32,471 bases of DNA. Source: Asticcacaulis sp. Lineage in GTDB: Bacteria; Pseudomonadota; Alphaproteobacteria; Caulobacterales; Caulobacteraceae. Position 1 is the first letter of the stretch. Each line of letters begins with the position of its first letter. Of the stretch, positions 17,059-25,156 are shown one piece after another. The notes beneath the pieces are model-generated. The model was not told the DNA's origin. It saw nothing but the letters and a program-made list of their open reading frames with translations, and did no database searches. The position numbers and the translations under genes are program-made. The stretch covers positions 1-32,471 of the forward strand of contig NZ_JAIXSV010000087.1 of assembly GCF_027484505.1 (NCBI RefSeq), read 5' to 3'.

Positions 17059-17311
17059 CGTTCCCGTTGTATCGCGTCTGCGTTCCCGAAGTATCAAAGG
17101 CAGCGTTCCCGAAGTGTCAGGGGATTGTTCCTGATGTGCCAAAGACCGTTCCCGATGTGTCGAAACTCCCGTGCAGGGCCCTGGTTTTTGAATCAATTTG
17201 GCTCCCCCCTTCGCAAAACTCGTTCAAACCGATTCCCTTCCTGTCAACAGATTCGGTTTTTGTGACGGTTTGTCGTCAAAAGCCGCAGAGTGATTCGTCA
17301 CTTCGGGAACG
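17059..17311. other. Iteron-type replication origin
   Basis: Five direct 15-bp repeats of form CGTTCCCGAWGTRTC begin at 17059, 17081, 17104, 17126 and 17147, spaced 22, 23, 22 and 21 bases, about two helical turns. The second and third are closest to consensus; the fourth is degenerate (TGTTCCTGATGTGCC). A sixth, inverted copy lies at 17297-17311 with one mismatch. They are within 460 bases downstream of repA, as expected for RepA-binding iterons. The segment between direct and inverted copies includes AT-richer stretches that could be the melting region (inference). Confidence 0.8.
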
Positions 17312-17348
17312 CTTTGGAGGGGGAGCGAAAAGAAAGAAGATGAAAGAC

Positions 17349-17497
17349 GCAGGGGCCGCGGGCCCCTGCACCCCATAACCGGGTGCACAGAAGGCGCTGA
17401 TGAGTGTGTGGTGAATAGGGGAAGGGGCTTCGCCCGAAGACTGTTGAACCCTGAGCGTATAGGGGTGCAGGGGCCTGAGGCCCCTGCGTTCTTTCCC
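17349..17497 (-). repeat. Hairpin repeat family R1, copy 3 (inverted)
   Basis: Inverted relative to copies 1 and 2: hairpin GCAGGGGCC/GGCCCCTGC (17349-17369), CACCCCATAACCGGG, a GGGCTTCGCCCGAAGAC segment and a second hairpin GCAGGGGCC/GGCCCCTGC (17467-17487). The middle is more diverged. It lies between the iterons and the repA stop and may end repA transcription. Confidence 0.78.
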
Positions 17498-17513
17498 CTT
17501 ACCTTCTCAAAAC

Positions 17514-18617
17514 CTAGGCCCGCAACTGATGACGGTTCTTTTCGTGATAGCGTTTGACGAAGCCGATAAAGGCGCTCTGATAGCGGTCGGGGGCGCGTTC
17601 GGCGCTTTCGCTCAGCCAGGCGCGGAAGTCGGCGTGCAGGGCGTGGAAGTCCCAGCCGCGATAGTGTTTGCGCAGGTGGTCGAGCGTGTCTTCGGTGATA
17701 TAGCCGCGCGGTTCGTCATTGGCGCTGACGGGTTTGGGTCTGGCCGCCGGTTTGACCACTTCGACGGGCGCGGGGCTGGCGTCGCGGCGCACCATATGCA
17801 GCAGCGGTTCGCGCGAGGTGGCGGCTTCGGTCAGGCTGAGGTCGTAGCCCGGCAGGTCGTTACGGCGCACGATGGCGGCGATTTCGAACTTGAAACGACG
17901 GTATTGGCCCTCGGCCCCGGACTTTTCAAACAGGGTCGGCAGGGCGATGGCAAAGCCGCCCTCGCCTGCCCCGCCGGCGTGTTTGCGGGCGACCTTGTAC
18001 AGCCAACGCTCGCGCCCGCCCGTGATATCGAAATAGGCGCGGTCGATGGAGAGCACGCCGCCATTCATCAGGACGCCCTCATAGAACCAGCTGGACAGCG
18101 ACAGGCTCAGGCCGCGTGAGCGGTCGGTCTTTTCATCGACCAACTGGCTCCAGTTATCGAGCCAGGAGAAGGTGGCCTCACGGCGCAGGTCTGATCGGAT
18201 ATTGGTCTTGACGGTCGTTGATTGCAGCCGGTCAAGCGCCTGCCCCAAAAGCTCATAGGATCGGCCAGATATAGGCCGGCCGATGGAGCGCAGCAGGTCA
18301 TAGGGCATGATTTTCAGCGTGCGCGGGATATCGTTGACGCGGCGCTGCTTGAGGTCGTTCAGCACGCTGGCGCAATAGATCAGGATGTCGGCGTCCCAGA
18401 TGGTCGCCATGCCATAGTCGGGATTGGCCGAGACGTGCACCCACACCTTGCCGTCGGGCGAGGTGTAGTCGATGGGTTTGAGGCGTTTCGATTTGGCCAG
18501 ACTGAAGAAGGGCCGTTCCATCATCTCGCGCTGATCGCGCAGGCTCAGATCGGCCAGATAGGGCAGGAAGAGATCAATCTGTTCGGACTTGTCTTCGGCC
18601 ATGATCCTGTCAGCCAT
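17514..18617 (-). CDS. repA: Replication initiator protein (RPA / RepA family)
   Basis: A 367-residue protein resembling the alphaproteobacterial plasmid initiator family RPA (PF10134). Conserved-looking segments are ERPFFSLAKSKR, WDADILIYCASVL, LGQALDRLQSTTVKTN and RAYFDITGGRERWLYKVARKHAG; the C-terminal ~100 residues are more variable, with a basic WHALHADFRAWL-like tail. Such proteins bind iterons and open the origin; a set of iterons lies just downstream. A second ATG at 18602 is an alternative start, and neither has an ideal ribosome-binding site. Together with parA and parB upstream in the same direction it marks an independently replicating element. Confidence 0.85.
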   Translation of the reverse strand: MADRIMAEDKSEQIDLFLPYLADLSLRDQREMMERPFFSLAKSKRLKPIDYTSPDGKVWVHVSANPDYGMATIWDADILIYCASVLNDLKQRRVNDIPRTLKIMPYDLLRSIGRPISGRSYELLGQALDRLQSTTVKTNIRSDLRREATFSWLDNWSQLVDEKTDRSRGLSLSLSSWFYEGVLMNGGVLSIDRAYFDITGGRERWLYKVARKHAGGAGEGGFAIALPTLFEKSGAEGQYRRFKFEIAAIVRRNDLPGYDLSLTEAATSREPLLHMVRRDASPAPVEVVKPAARPKPVSANDEPRGYITEDTLDHLRKHYRGWDFHALHADFRAWLSESAERAPDRYQSAFIGFVKRYHEKNRHQLRA

Positions 18618-18653
18618 GTCTGAATTTATGATGAGGAAGATAAGTAAGATACC

Positions 18654-18839
18654 GGGGCCACAGGCCTCGGACCCCGAAAAGTTTCTTAGAGGAAACTTTT
18701 CGTACTCCGATTCTCAGGATTAGTTGAGTATCGGGGTGTGGGGCCAACTGGCCCCACAATCTTGGAGTCGATCTTTAAGATTAAAAACCTGGGGCCACAG
18801 GCCCCAAACCCCAAAAGTTTCCTCAAAGAAACTTTTTAT
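18654..18839. repeat. Paired composite hairpins between repA and parB
   Basis: A ~49-bp unit made of GGGGCCACAGGCC and a stem AAAAGTTTC/GAAACTTTT occurs at 18654-18702 and again, directly repeated, at 18791-18839. Between them is a third hairpin GTGGGGCCA/TGGCCCCAC (18738-18757). The second copy overlaps the parB stop. These stems could attenuate readthrough from parAB into repA. Confidence 0.7.
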
Positions 18840-19930
18840 CTGAGCCCCTTGCCCTGCTTGTCCAGCGCTTCAAGCGCCTTACGAAACAGCTCGGTCAGTT
18901 CACGCGCCGACGCGCCCGACCCAGCGTGCAGGCGCAGCGACACGCCGTTGCGGTTGGACGACATGACGCTGAGCGCTGGGCGGCCGGACGGGGCGGGGAG
19001 GGTGAGCAGGCTGCGGTCTTCGGCAGCGGCCGGCGCATCAACGGTCATCAGCTGACGCACCACCTCGGCGGCGGGAACGCTGGGGCCACCGCGGAAGCTG
19101 ACCTGCAACTTGGCCAGCTCCTCGGCGGCGTACTTCATCAGCTGCAGAAGCTCCGTGTCGTTGGCGGCTTCCAGCGACTGAATGCGCTGCGCCAGCGGGT
19201 AGCAGGTGGCGAGCTGGATATCGGCGGGGCTGGCGAAGGCCGCCACGGCCCAGTCGGGCAGGGCGCCGACGCTGAGCATTTTCGACAGCCAGCCCTTCGA
19301 CAGACGCAGGCGTTCGGCCATACGCACCTGCTTGCCGCCATAGTGCTGATCAAGCGCCGCCAGATAGGTGCGGGCGCGCTCGAAATCCGAGACGTCCTTG
19401 CGTGCGCGGTTTTCGATGTCGGAGATACGGAAGGCCGACTCGTCGTCCAGCGCATAGACCTGCGCCAGGAACATCATGTCCGGATAGTTGTTGGCGCGCA
19501 GCCACGAAATGGCCCAGTGGCGACGCGAGCCAGCGATGACCTCGTAATCGTGTTCCGGGTCGTTATCGACGCGGCGGACGATGGCGGGAACTTTTTGACC
19601 GCCTTCGGCCAGAATGGCGTCGATCAGTTCGCGGCAATTGGCCTCGGTGAGGGATTCCTGATGACGCGGATTGCCGGTCCAGATGCGCACGCGCGCCGGG
19701 TCGAGCAGCAATTGTGTCACCTGCTTCACTTCACCATTGGCGACGCGGGCGAGGGCGGATTCGCGCGCCAGCAGGGTGTTGGCCGATCGCACGCTGGCCG
19801 GAGCAGGAGCCGCGGGGGCGGCCGTCGCCGGGCCGGGGTTGAGCCGGATGGGGTCCCGCGACATGGGTGTGCTTTCAGACAGGGCGTCGTTGAGCAGGGC
19901 GGAGAGATAGTCAGACTGACGTTTGGACAT
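18836..19930 (-). CDS. parB: ParB/RepB-type partition protein
   Basis: A 364-residue centromere-binding protein. The N-terminal ParB domain contains YEVIAGSRRHWAI (GSRRHWA at 134-140), corresponding to the CTPase box II motif GERRxR, and ENRARKDVSDFERARTYLAAL just before the helix-turn-helix (about 193-216: VRMAERLRLSKGWLSKMLSVG). The C-terminus is predicted dimerisation, with DRSLLTLPAPSGRPAL and a final helix. It would load on parS and segregate the replicon with ParA. The ATG at 19930 has AGGAGG and follows the parA stop by 9 bases. No parS site was identified with confidence. Confidence 0.92.
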   Translation of the reverse strand: MSKRQSDYLSALLNDALSESTPMSRDPIRLNPGPATAAPAAPAPASVRSANTLLARESALARVANGEVKQVTQLLLDPARVRIWTGNPRHQESLTEANCRELIDAILAEGGQKVPAIVRRVDNDPEHDYEVIAGSRRHWAISWLRANNYPDMMFLAQVYALDDESAFRISDIENRARKDVSDFERARTYLAALDQHYGGKQVRMAERLRLSKGWLSKMLSVGALPDWAVAAFASPADIQLATCYPLAQRIQSLEAANDTELLQLMKYAAEELAKLQVSFRGGPSVPAAEVVRQLMTVDAPAAAEDRSLLTLPAPSGRPALSVMSSNRNGVSLRLHAGSGASARELTELFRKALEALDKQGKGLR

Positions 19931-19939
19931 AAGACCTCC

Positions 19940-21175
19940 TTACAAGGCGGCGGCCAGTGCCGCGCCCTTCTCATTATCCACCCGTCCCCAACGTAGGCGG
20001 ATAAGTTTTTCTATCTGGCCCATCGCTTCGTCAATATTGCTGCGGCAGCGTTTGTGCGTTTTCGGTGTTCCCACAGGCTTTTCCAGCTCATAGACGGTCA
20101 TCATGCGTAGCGCCGCATGACTGATTTCAGCCGACTCAAGTATGGGGATAGGGAGGAGCGCCGGGCCGAAGGATTGCTCCATAATGCGCTGGATCATGGC
20201 GTGGCTGGGGTCGTTGGAATTGAACTTCGAACAGATCAGGCGGCAGAAGTCGTATTCGACCTGAATGCCGGCCTCCTGAAGCTGCGTGATGACCTGCGAC
20301 ATCATCGACAGGAACTGCACCGTAGAGCAGAAGTCGGGCGTGGTGGCGGCCAGCGGCACCAGCAGGGCATTGGCCGCCTGCATGACCGCCAGCGAAATCG
20401 TGCCCAGCGCCGGAGGCGGATCGAGCAGCACCACATCGTAATCCTGCGCCAGCTCATTGAGCCCCTGTTTCAGCTTGCGAAAGCGTGAGGCCAGTGTGCC
20501 GCCGCCGCCGGAACCGGCCGCCGCCAGCTCGTATTCGACGTCGAACATCTGAAGATTGGAGGGGATCAGATCGACATTGGGCCAGATGGTCGATTTGACC
20601 GCGTAATGTAGGCTGTCCTCGGTCGGTTCGATCGATAGGTAGGGGTAGAGCGTCTCTTCGCGGCGGATGGCAAAGTGCGGATTGAAGCCGAACAGGGTGG
20701 TGGTGGTCGCCTGACTATCGCAATCAACGACCAGTACGCGATAGCCCTGAACGGCCAGATAGTGGGCGAGGTGCGTGGTGACGGTTGATTTGCCGACGCC
20801 ACCCTTGAAGTTTTGGACCGTGATGATGGCCGGCGGGTCTTCGGGCGAGCGGCGCGGCGATGCCCCCAGTACCTGACGCATGTTGAGCAGGGCCGGGATG
20901 TCATAACCCAGACGCCGGCCCGTATCGCTTTCGGGCGGCGGGGGCAGGCGGCCATCCTGTTCGGCCATGCGGATGCGATTGGTGGAACAGCCCAGTAATT
21001 CAGCGGCTTCGGCAATGCCCAGACGCACATTCAGCGCCTTGGTCGCACCGGGCAGGAAGGCGGTACGGCGCAGACGCTCGACCATCTGCTCCCCGGCCTG
21101 CGCCAGTTGGGTGATTCGCTCGGCCTCGGCGAGGTGAGGATGAAACTCCTCATTATTCCAATGATTTGCGTTCAT
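19940..21175 (-). CDS. parA: ParA/RepA-type partition ATPase with N-terminal HTH
   Basis: A 411-residue type Ia-like ParA. Residues ~45-105 carry a MerR-like helix-turn-helix (GIAEAAELLGCSTNRIRMAE) for autoregulation. The ATPase has the deviant Walker A KGGVGKST (124-131), the switch segment VVLLDPPPALGT and a Walker B-like VLVVDCDSQATTT. It drives segregation on the nucleoid. The start ATG at 21175 is preferred to a TTG at 21244, because the added 23 residues do not look ParA-like and the region is AT-rich. Gene order is parA-parB-repA. Confidence 0.92.
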   Translation of the reverse strand: MNANHWNNEEFHPHLAEAERITQLAQAGEQMVERLRRTAFLPGATKALNVRLGIAEAAELLGCSTNRIRMAEQDGRLPPPPESDTGRRLGYDIPALLNMRQVLGASPRRSPEDPPAIITVQNFKGGVGKSTVTTHLAHYLAVQGYRVLVVDCDSQATTTTLFGFNPHFAIRREETLYPYLSIEPTEDSLHYAVKSTIWPNVDLIPSNLQMFDVEYELAAAGSGGGGTLASRFRKLKQGLNELAQDYDVVLLDPPPALGTISLAVMQAANALLVPLAATTPDFCSTVQFLSMMSQVITQLQEAGIQVEYDFCRLICSKFNSNDPSHAMIQRIMEQSFGPALLPIPILESAEISHAALRMMTVYELEKPVGTPKTHKRCRSNIDEAMGQIEKLIRLRWGRVDNEKGAALAAAL

Positions 21176-21496
21176 TTTGACACCCAAAAAGCCCGATGAA
21201 TGAAATTTCTCGGAAATGTATCTGTAAAGCTTCAATGATGCCAAGCGGTAAATATTTTGTTAACCGTGAGGGAGCTTTGACATTGTATATGAGCGTGTTT
21301 TTACAAGGAAAAATCAGACTTATTCATTTTTCGAGAAAGTTATCCCCATTAACCATTCGGCAAGGTTTCATCCTCAAATTCAAATATCGATGGTATCTGC
21401 ATGGTTGCCGCCTTGTTAACCACAGGCCGCAAACAGGGAAGGCCAGCCGTTCAGGACGGCAAGGAAGAGCCGCCGTCGAGTGTTCAGGAGAGGCGT
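21176..21496. promoter_or_regulatory. AT-rich divergent promoter region parA / chemoreceptor
   Basis: A 321-bp gap, clearly AT-richer than its neighbours, from which parA (minus) and the chemoreceptor (plus) are transcribed. TTAACC recurs at 21260-21265, 21349-21354 and 21416-21421, and TTATCCCCA at 21340-21348 is one mismatch from a DnaA box. TTGACA at 21277-21282 lacks a convincing -10. These are leads, not firm assignments. Confidence 0.4.
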
Positions 21497-23185
21497 ATGA
21501 AACTGTCGGATATCCAGATCGGTACCAAGATTTTGGCCATTATCGCCACCTTTGGCCTGTCGGCCGTTGGCATGACGCTGTGGCAAAATGCCAATATGGC
21601 CAGCGCCGAAAAGGCGTATCAGAATATCATTAAATCCGCAGATGCCGCACTCCTGGCCGGGGCGCGCATGAACCAGAACGTCTATGCCATCGATGGGGCC
21701 ATCAATGGACTGGCGTTTCAAACCTGCCCAAGTCCAGCCTGTGACGTTTATGAAGAGCAGATCAAAAAATCGGACGAGCGCTTTCTGCAGCGCTATGAGC
21801 AACTGATCAAGGCAGCCCCGAGCTATAAGGCGGAATTCGAACCCCTGAAAGAGCGATTTGCCACGCTTTCCGACGCTATCCGCAACCGTTACATGTCAAT
21901 GGCGCTCAACAACGAGCAGGCGGCGCTTGCTCCCGAATTGGCCGCGCAGGCCAGCATCGTTGACAAGCTGACGACGGATATCCGCAACACGATTGACGCC
22001 AAGCAAAAAGAAAACGAAGCCGCGATCTCGACGCTTGGCGAGAAGACAAAGGCTGAGGCGACGATGGGCCTTGTGATCTCTGTTGCCATCGTTCTTCTGG
22101 TCACGGCTCTGGCCTCTTACATCGCCTTCGCTGACATTGTGCGCTCGATCCGCCGCATCACTGATCAGATGAGCCAGGTGTCGAAGGGGGCGCTGGATCT
22201 CAGGATCGACGGGCAAACCCGCGGCGACGAAATCGGCGGCATGGCCAAGACGCTGGAAATCTTCCGTCAGGGCCTGCTGGAGACGGAGACCCTGCGCAAG
22301 GATGCGGAGGTTCAAAAACAGCGGGCTGAGGAGGACCGACGTCGCGCCATGCTGAAACTGGCTGACGATTTTGAAGCCTCGGTCGGTCAGGTCGTGGCCA
22401 TGGTGTCGTCTGCGGCAACCGAAATGCAGGCTTCGGCGGCGCAACTCACCGCCACGGCGCAGGAAACGGCAGCGCAGTCGGTGGCCGTCTCGTCGGCCGC
22501 CGAAGAGGCCGGCACCAATGTCACCTCAGTGGCCTCGGCGGCCGAAGAAATGGGCGCATCGGTCAGTGAAATCGGTCGTCAGGTCGCCTCTTCGGCCCAG
22601 ACGTCGCGGGCGGCGGTGGCGCAGGCCGACTCCGCGGCCGAAGTGGTCCACGAACTGAGCGAAGTGGCGGCCTCAATCAACGGCATTGTCGATCTGATCG
22701 CGGGCCTGGCCGGACAAACCAATCTGCTGGCGCTCAATGCCACTATCGAGTCGGCGCGCGCTGGCGAAGCGGGTAAAGGCTTTGCGGTCGTCGCCTCTGA
22801 AGTCAAGGCGCTGGCGGGTCAAACGGCCAAGGCCACAACCGACATCTCCGCCCGTATCGGACAGATTCAGGAGGCGACCTCCAAGGCGGCGACCGCCTTC
22901 CGTACCATCACCTCGACCATTCAGAATATCGACACCACCAACGCTATGATCTCCGCCGCCGTTGAGCAGCAATCCGCCGCGACTCAGGAAATCATTCAGG
23001 CGGTCAATCAGGCTTCCTTGGGGACGCAGGAGGTGACGCTGAACATCACCGGTGTGGCGCAGGCCTCGGGTCAGACGGGCGATGCTGCCGCGCAGGTGCT
23101 GACCTCTTCGGGTGAATTGGCGCTACAGGCCGAGCGTCTGCGTCGGGAAATGGATCAGTTCCTAAGCACGGTGCGGGCGGCGTAA
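21497..23185 (+). CDS. Methyl-accepting chemotaxis protein
   Basis: A 562-residue transmembrane chemoreceptor. TM1 is about residues 10-29 ([20 protein letters not shown]), followed by a ~160-residue helical periplasmic sensor containing two Cys (CPSPAC, near 77-82), TM2 about 193-214 ([20 protein letters not shown]), a HAMP domain ([20 protein letters not shown]) and the cytoplasmic signalling coiled coil with the conserved tip [20 protein letters not shown]. No C-terminal NWETF-type CheR tether is present. The ATG at 21497 is chosen for AGGAGAGG just upstream. The ligand is unknown. It is divergent from parA and followed by a terminator. Confidence 0.92.
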   Translation: MKLSDIQIGTKILAIIATFGLSAVGMTLWQNANMASAEKAYQNIIKSADAALLAGARMNQNVYAIDGAINGLAFQTCPSPACDVYEEQIKKSDERFLQRYEQLIKAAPSYKAEFEPLKERFATLSDAIRNRYMSMALNNEQAALAPELAAQASIVDKLTTDIRNTIDAKQKENEAAISTLGEKTKAEATMGLVISVAIVLLVTALASYIAFADIVRSIRRITDQMSQVSKGALDLRIDGQTRGDEIGGMAKTLEIFRQGLLETETLRKDAEVQKQRAEEDRRRAMLKLADDFEASVGQVVAMVSSAATEMQASAAQLTATAQETAAQSVAVSSAAEEAGTNVTSVASAAEEMGASVSEIGRQVASSAQTSRAAVAQADSAAEVVHELSEVAASINGIVDLIAGLAGQTNLLALNATIESARAGEAGKGFAVVASEVKALAGQTAKATTDISARIGQIQEATSKAATAFRTITSTIQNIDTTNAMISAAVEQQSAATQEIIQAVNQASLGTQEVTLNITGVAQASGQTGDAAAQVLTSSGELALQAERLRREMDQFLSTVRAA

Positions 23186-23231
23186 CCCCGACAGGCTTCA
23201 GTCGCGTTGCGTGAGTAGGGCGTGATTGCAG

Positions 23232-23278
23232 AGAGACGGCGTGGCAGGCCCCCACAGGCTGCGCCGTCTCTTCCCATT
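23232..23278 (+). terminator. Intrinsic terminator after the chemoreceptor gene
   Basis: A 10-bp stem, AGAGACGGCG (23232-23241) with CGCCGTCTCT (23262-23271), a 20-base loop and a downstream TTCCCATTTTT. Confidence 0.6.
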
Positions 23279-23387
23279 TTTGGGCATTGCTTTTGCTAGG
23301 CGCCGCGTTACGTTTCATGCGATTTTGCGCAATGGGGTATTATTTTTGTCGATTTCCATTCAAAATCGTCTGGGTGGGGTCCCCGAC

Positions 23388-24254
23388 GTGTCGTGGGATG
23401 ATCTGCGGCTGGTCCTGGCTATCCACCGCGAAGGGACGCTTTCGGCGGCGGGCAAGATACTGAACCTCAGCCAGCCGACCATGGGGCGACGTCTTGAAGC
23501 CGCAGAGGCGGCCTTTGGCGAGCGCCTGTTTCAGCGCACGACGCGCGGTCTGGTGGCCACGGGGCTGGGGCTGGCGGTGGCCGAACACGCCCGCGCCATG
23601 GAAGACGAGGTGCTGGCCCTGTCGCGGCGTCTGAGTGGGGCGCAGCAGGCCCTGTCCGGCGTCATCCGCGTGTCGTCTTCAGAGTGGTTTTTCAATCACG
23701 TTCTGATGCCGGTGTTTGAGGGGTTCATGGCCGCCCATCCGCAGGTTGTGATCGAAGCCGTGGTGGATACGCGCGCGCTTGATCTCGACCGCCGTGAAGC
23801 CGATTTGGTGTTCCGCTTTGACGGCTTTGCCGAGGGCAATGCCGTACAGCGCAAGCTGACGCGCATCGACTATGGCCTTTATGCCTCGGCCAGCTATCTC
23901 AACCGGCATGGGTTACCTGAGGCGGGTGAAGGGGAGAATCATCAGTTGATTCTGATGGCCGAAGCGCTAGGCCATCTCAGCGATGTTGTGTGGTTACAAA
24001 GACTTCTGCCGCAGGCGCGGCCCGTGTTTCGCTCCAACAGCCGCGACCTTCAGGCCATGGCCGCCGCCGCCGGGCGCGGTCTGGCGGTGCTGCCCACCCT
24101 GATGGCGCGCCCTTTGGGGCTGGTGCCGGTCGATCTCGGCGAAGAGGTCCCGGGCCGTGAGGTGTTTGTGGGCTATCATGCCGATCTCAAACCCATGGCG
24201 CGCCTGCGGGCCCTGATTGATCATGTCACGCAGAGCGTACCCTCGTATATTTAG
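23388..24254 (+). CDS. LysR-family transcriptional regulator
   Basis: A 288-residue LysR-type regulator. The N-terminal winged HTH reads WDDLRLVLAIHREGTLSAAG and continues with LSQPTMGRRLEAAEAAFGERLFQR; the effector-binding domain follows from ~90. The GTG at 23388 is chosen since GGTGGGG precedes it by about 9 bases and LysR proteins begin right before this helix; the open frame to 23226 carries no family sequence. It lies upstream of, and in the same direction as, a ruined oxidoreductase gene, possibly its former target. Confidence 0.88.
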   Translation: MSWDDLRLVLAIHREGTLSAAGKILNLSQPTMGRRLEAAEAAFGERLFQRTTRGLVATGLGLAVAEHARAMEDEVLALSRRLSGAQQALSGVIRVSSSEWFFNHVLMPVFEGFMAAHPQVVIEAVVDTRALDLDRREADLVFRFDGFAEGNAVQRKLTRIDYGLYASASYLNRHGLPEAGEGENHQLILMAEALGHLSDVVWLQRLLPQARPVFRSNSRDLQAMAAAAGRGLAVLPTLMARPLGLVPVDLGEEVPGREVFVGYHADLKPMARLRALIDHVTQSVPSYI

Positions 24255-24261
24255 AGCGCTT

Positions 24262-24346
24262 TCCGAAAAGTGTGACGCACTTTTCGGATAAAGAAGCGCG
24301 TTAAACTGAAAAACTTAGAGCGTGATTTCGATTCAATCTGAACGAA
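24262..24346. repeat. Alphaproteobacterial REP-like hairpin element
   Basis: A perfect 11-bp stem TCCGAAAAGTG/CACTTTTCGGA (24262-24272 and 24278-24288), then a second imperfect stem around GCGTG...CACGC with TTCGATTCAATCTGAACGAA inside. Elements of this type are frequent between genes in alphaproteobacterial genomes. It follows the LysR stop by 8 bases and may also act as terminator. Confidence 0.6.
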
Positions 24347-24459
24347 ACACGCACAAATCTATTCAATTATGAATGAAAATCATGCAAAATTTGCCATTTT
24401 GCAAATGTTTGAATGGATTATATGGCGGTCATCGTCCCTTTGCCGATTAGGAGGCGGTG

Positions 24460-25109
24460 ATGAAGGCCATAGGCTATAGTGAAACCGGACCCGCCAGCGT
24501 TCTACGTGATCTGGACCTGACCAAACCCATTGCGGAGCCGCGCGATCTGATCGTCCGGGTCGAAGCGGCGGGCGTGGTGGAGTCGGTGGGGTCAGAGGTG
24601 ACCCTGTTCCGTCCCGGCGATGCGGTTTTTACGCCGGCGATATCACGCGTCCGGGCACAAATGCGCAGTTTCACGCCGTCGATGAGCGCCTTGTCGGCCC
24701 CAAACCGCAGACTCTGGGCTTTGCCGAAGCGGCGGCCCTGCCGCTGACGACGATTACGGCGTGGGAGATATTGTTTGAGCGTTTGGAGGTGTCACGCGAC
24801 ACCTCGAAGGCCCCGCACACCCTGCTGGTCATCGGCGGGGCGGGCGGCGCTGGATCAATATTGATTCAGTTGGCCCGGCGTCTGACATATCTGACCGTGA
24901 TCGCCACCGCATCGCGTCCCGAATCCGTCCAATGGGTTGAAAACATGGGGGCTAACGCCGTTATCAATCATGGACTCCCGTTGGCCGACGAACTGCGGCG
25001 CATAGGACTCACCGAGGTCGATTTTATCGCCAGCCTGATCCGCGTACACGAACAGATAGAGACGGGCTCCAGCATCGGCAAAACCGTCCTGAGCGGTTTT
25101 CCCGATTGA
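24460..25109 (+). pseudogene. Zinc-type alcohol dehydrogenase-like / quinone oxidoreductase, degraded
   Basis: An MDR-superfamily gene with at least three lesions. (1) After VRVEA the reading passes directly to [11 protein letters not shown], skipping ~30 residues of the usual GroES-like domain. (2) In a run of five T (24626-24630) one base appears lost: the frame shifts, and the homologous [20 protein letters not shown] to [12 protein letters not shown] continues in another frame. (3) After DFIASLI the protein jumps to a typical family C-terminus, IGKTVLSGF, so ~90 residues are missing. The NADPH-binding [16 protein letters not shown] survives. The start has AGGAGG upstream. Gaps are judged from memory of the family, so sizes are approximate. 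Confidence 0.85.
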
Positions 25110-25156
25110 TTTCAGGGCAGGGCAGGGGGACAAGGGACTCCCGCCAAGGAGCCTCC

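Noticed and set aside
17059-17161. Possible CRISPR array
   Set aside because: Repeats are 15 bp with 6-8 bp between them and no cas genes; spacing and position next to repA fit iterons.
18926-19996. 356-codon open frame on the plus strand
   Set aside because: Antisense to parB and the end of parA; low-complexity Gly/Arg/His-rich translation with no family motif.
21176-21244. N-terminal extension of parA to a TTG start
   Set aside because: The extra 23 residues are unlike ParA, the region is AT-rich and promoter-like, and the ATG at 21175 gives the expected length.
21340-21348. TTATCCCCA as a DnaA box
   Set aside because: A single copy with one mismatch, 3.2 kb from the iterons; not enough to call an origin element.
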